DNA of 64,000 bases, taken from NCBI GenBank assembly GCA_000499405.2, contig HG738139.1, positions 442,564 through 506,563 of the forward strand, given 5' to 3'. The position numbers were made by a program, and so were the translations under genes. The first letter of the stretch is position 1. Each line of letters opens with the position of its first letter. The stretch is from Onchocerca volvulus (lineage: Eukaryota > Nematoda > Chromadorea > Rhabditida > Onchocercidae). Of the stretch, positions 61,101-64,000 are shown one piece after another. The notes beneath the pieces are model-generated. The model worked only from the letters and a program-made list of their open reading frames with translations, did no database searches and was not told the DNA's origin.

Positions 61101-63867
61101 GAAGTTGAGGCTTATAAAAACAGTGAAGATGAAATCAAACGGCTGAAGCATGCAATGGTATGAAATTAACATTCACTGTATTTTATATTAATACAGATAA
61201 ATATATATCCTCTTATATTTAATCGAATGTAATTATTACTCAATGATATATTTACCTATTCGTTTAAATTAAATGATGGAGAATTATTTACTTAATATCT
61301 AGGAAAATTTTCTTATAATCGCTATTTTCTTGCAGCAGAATAGTTAGTTTTGGTTTTCTCTGTACATAGCACGATATATAGTTTTCCAATAATTGAACGA
61401 TTAGAATTGCTAGTTGGAGCAACGTAACAAATTCTCTGTTTATTGACCTGCTAAGTTCATTTTGCGGGACGTAATTATTTGATCGTTTGTATAGTGAGAT
61501 CCTTTTGCAAGAGCTGATAGATTTACCCAGGATATCTCGTATTAATGACCGAGTAATCATGAACTCTTAATGTTTATTAGGGTATGGATGATGTGGAATC
61601 CGACGAAACTGTAAGTTTGTTGAGTGACACAACAGCTAAGTTGACTTCTACAGTCGGCTCACTTCCAGAAATACTAGAAAAGAAACGCTTAATCGATTTG
61701 CACACAACTGTTGCAACCGCAGTTCTAGATCAAATCAAGCAACGGTAAGGATTTTATGTCTTTCTGTTGCAAATTTATTGGATCCACATAGCTATATTTT
61801 TTCGAAATATAAATTTGATTTTACTTCTAATAATTGATTTGCTTCAGGAAGCTTGATGTCCTTTTTGAAGCCGAAGAGAAGATAATGAATGGATTGTTGA
61901 GCGATGCAAGTATTATGGAATTAATGCGTCAATCTAGTGCTCATGAAGATATTTTGCGAATTATGCTAATCAATTATCTTTGTTCCTCCAATATCTCTCA
62001 GGTAACAATTGATTCGATTATAAAAATGAATTTGAAAAGCCATCGATTTCCTGCGATTCTTGCAGAATTAGTCAGTAAATTAGATTTAAAATAATACTAT
62101 GGGGATGCCAGACGAGAGAGCAGATGATATATGGAATTAATTCGACATCTTTTTTTCGAAAAACATCTGTGTGTCTTTCCTGTTTGTATTCAAGGATTAC
62201 TGAAAGATGAGTTTGGTAAATAAATGAATAATTTTGATAGTGGCTTAATTCATTTGCAGGATGAACTAAGAGAACAGGCTGATTATTTGAAAGAAGTTGG
62301 TTTGGATGATTCAGCTGTCAAGTATGTCAAGCAGTTAAGGTGAACATAGATAGAATTATGAAAGTTTCCTTATAATAGAAATGAGGTTTCTAACAGAAAC
62401 GTGAAGGTTACTTGATAATAGAAATGAAACTATTTTTCGTGAAAAGCATCTTTTATTTAAATGGATTGCATAATTTCTTGAAATTAATTGAATTCCAAAT
62501 TCCATTTTACTAGTAATATTAGAGTTTTCTAAAGAATGTTTTGTTGTTGGTATGCAAAACACAGCACTTTCGAATTGCATCATTTTTCATCAAACATTAA
62601 TCGATAGTGATTGCAATTTTGTGATTTTTTTCATTTTATTTTTCTGTATAATTACACAAATTATGAGGTAAAAAAAAAAAAAACTGGCATTCGGTCTTCA
62701 TGATTTTGCAGATCAATATCAAATATGAACCTAAATCGTGTAACAGACGATTATTCAGGCGGTGGTATTAAAACTGATAATATGTTTGCAAATTTGCTTA
62801 ATCGTGGTTCACAGTTGTTTATGGAAGGAGTGAAAAATCTTGTTCCTAAAAAGCATAATCTTCCGCTGACAAAAGCATGTTTATTTGATGTTAATAATTT
62901 CTGTCCTATTTACGAATTTGATCTATTTGCGAATTGAATATTCCAAAATAAAACAAAAGTCTTTTGTGGTTTACCAGTACAAACTAGAGATAAATTAAAA
63001 TTTAAAGCATTATTTCTTAATAACTATCTTGCATTGAAAATTGTTCCAATGGTATTTTCAGATGGTTGATGCAATTGTTACGGGTAATTTTCAATCCAAT
63101 TCACGGTGCAGTGACGCTGAATTTCGATATTACGATCCAAAGTTGATGCATTCTATTGGCAAAGAGTATGTTTTCGTAAGCATTACTATGAATTCATATT
63201 TTATTCATATGAATATTTTATAGTTCGTATTTCACTGTATTCTTTTTTCAAGAGTTTTAGGATTAAAGTCTTTAATTGACTGGACGTAAGCCTTAAAAGA
63301 ACTAAATCTTCAGGCCTCAACGTACGCGTAGTAATCCGCCACAGGATATTATAGTTTTTGTTATCGGTGGTGGAAACTATGTTGAATATCAAAATATTGT
63401 GGATTATGGTAAATCAAAAGGTCTTACAAGGATAACATATGGCTGCACAGAATTAGTCAATCCAAAGCAATTTGTCGAACAGGTTTAAATTCAAAAGTAT
63501 TGATATAAGAAGGGAACCGGGGAATTAGATATGTATATTTGTTGTGCATAAAAGTATTGTTTTTTGCACGGGAAAGTTTGAAGTTGAGAAATATTTTTAA
63601 GATTAGTTCATAATACACTAATTTGTTTCTGTCGCGAAACTAGAGCTTCAGTGCAGTATATTTTGCCACATTATTCAAGATATTATCATGAATTCACTGT
63701 CTTTATTTGATTGAAGTAGTAGATCTTACTGAAATAGATTTTGTATTGAAATTCTTGTTACTCATACTCATTTTGTGATTGGTGAATGAAAGTCTGGTAT
63801 AAAAACATCACAAGATTGTAAAATTGTTCATTTTCAGTTGACCCGTCTTGGCCGAGAAATGTCATAA
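58169..63867 (+). CDS. Sly1 (SCFD1), SM-family vesicle-fusion protein, 638 residues, 15 exons
   Basis: Sec1/Munc18-family protein that binds syntaxin-5-type SNAREs and promotes ER-Golgi membrane fusion. Exons: 58169-58217, 58524-58683, 58766-58868, 59271-59381, 59510-59600, 60011-60156, 60631-60816, 60966-61157, 61581-61744, 61848-62001, 62260-62339, 62712-62889, 63062-63165, 63314-63482, 63838-63867. All junctions keep phase. The length agrees with the family (about 640). Landmarks: EPVWKILVLDRYGQDIISPL (36-55), LPDVPAVYFVSPTDENI, VPIIRCPKDNAAEQVAV, LIIADRGMDIATMLRHTW, DKLWMGHKGSAFPLVAEAI, FMEGVKNLVPKKHNLPLTK, RYYDPKLMHSIGKE, VFVIGGGNYVEYQNIVDY (about 587-604). Exon 5 must use the donor at 59601; an earlier GT at 59575 would break the frame. 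The last exon adds LTRLGREMS and TAA, so the gene is complete. Confidence 0.95.
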
Positions 63868-64000
63868 CAAAAGTGTAGATGTTCACAAGTTGCAGCAATA
63901 ACACTGTGGTATTTTTAATAATTTCTGTAATAAGAAGCAAATTTTTGATTCTGTTGTGAAAAATTATTTCGAACAATTTAAATCTAACAATTTTTATTCT
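63868..64000. other. 3' flank of the Sly1 gene to the window edge
   Basis: AT-rich, with no AATAAA seen within the 133 bases available. The polyadenylation site may lie beyond the window or use a variant signal. Confidence 0.4.

Noticed and set aside
1..64000. CRISPR arrays, bacterial operons, nuclear tRNA or rRNA genes
   Set aside because: I looked for regular short direct repeats with spacers, tRNA arms and rRNA motifs, and saw only the mitochondrial tRNA-His relic and a doubtful mitochondrial rRNA fragment.

Overview
This window reads as nuclear DNA of a parasitic nematode, most likely a filarial (spirurid) worm. The DNA is very AT-rich and the genes have many small exons with worm-type TTTCAG acceptors. 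There are two cuticle collagens and three possible spliced-leader acceptors just upstream of start codons. A nuclear copy of mitochondrial DNA carries the order nad1-atp6-cox2-trnH, which as I recall is the filarial arrangement. There are no bacterial operons, rRNA genes or CRISPR arrays. The exon models were assembled by hand from splice sites and reading phase.

Layout. About 1-12 kb is a nest of diverged dispersed repeats (family A) in both orientations, with a decayed mitochondrial insert at about 3.06-4.91 kb. A 561-bp exact direct repeat ends at an ambiguous base and may be an assembly artefact. At 14.5-16.3 kb (minus) is a complete 325-residue cuticle collagen in 6 exons. 16.4-26.7 kb is almost gene-free, but at 22.96-23.51 kb it holds a fragment of a circovirus-like Rep helicase whose distal part is duplicated head to head. 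At 26.7-28.35 kb (plus) is a second complete collagen of 305 residues in 4 exons, followed by GC-rich tandem hairpins. At 33.2-37.5 kb are three exons of a RING-finger protein. At 41.9-45.3 kb is a 344-residue single-pass membrane protein of unknown function. At 48.4-52.7 kb (minus) is a 12-exon SMARCAL1/HARP annealing helicase. At 53.8-57.4 kb is a large inverted repeat (1.4-kb arms, 0.76-kb spacer) carrying a dead C2H2 zinc-finger fragment in each arm. At 58.2-63.9 kb (plus) is a complete 15-exon Sly1/SCFD1 SM-family protein of 638 residues.

Function. The genes are not a pathway. The collagens build cuticle, the SMARCAL1 homologue remodels stalled replication forks, and Sly1 drives ER-Golgi SNARE assembly. 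The RING protein is probably a ubiquitin ligase. The most unusual items are the paired-base changes in the hairpin of repeat family A, the folded-back viral helicase fragment, the 3.6-kb palindrome between the two housekeeping genes, and a phase-breaking intron in the SMARCAL1 homologue.
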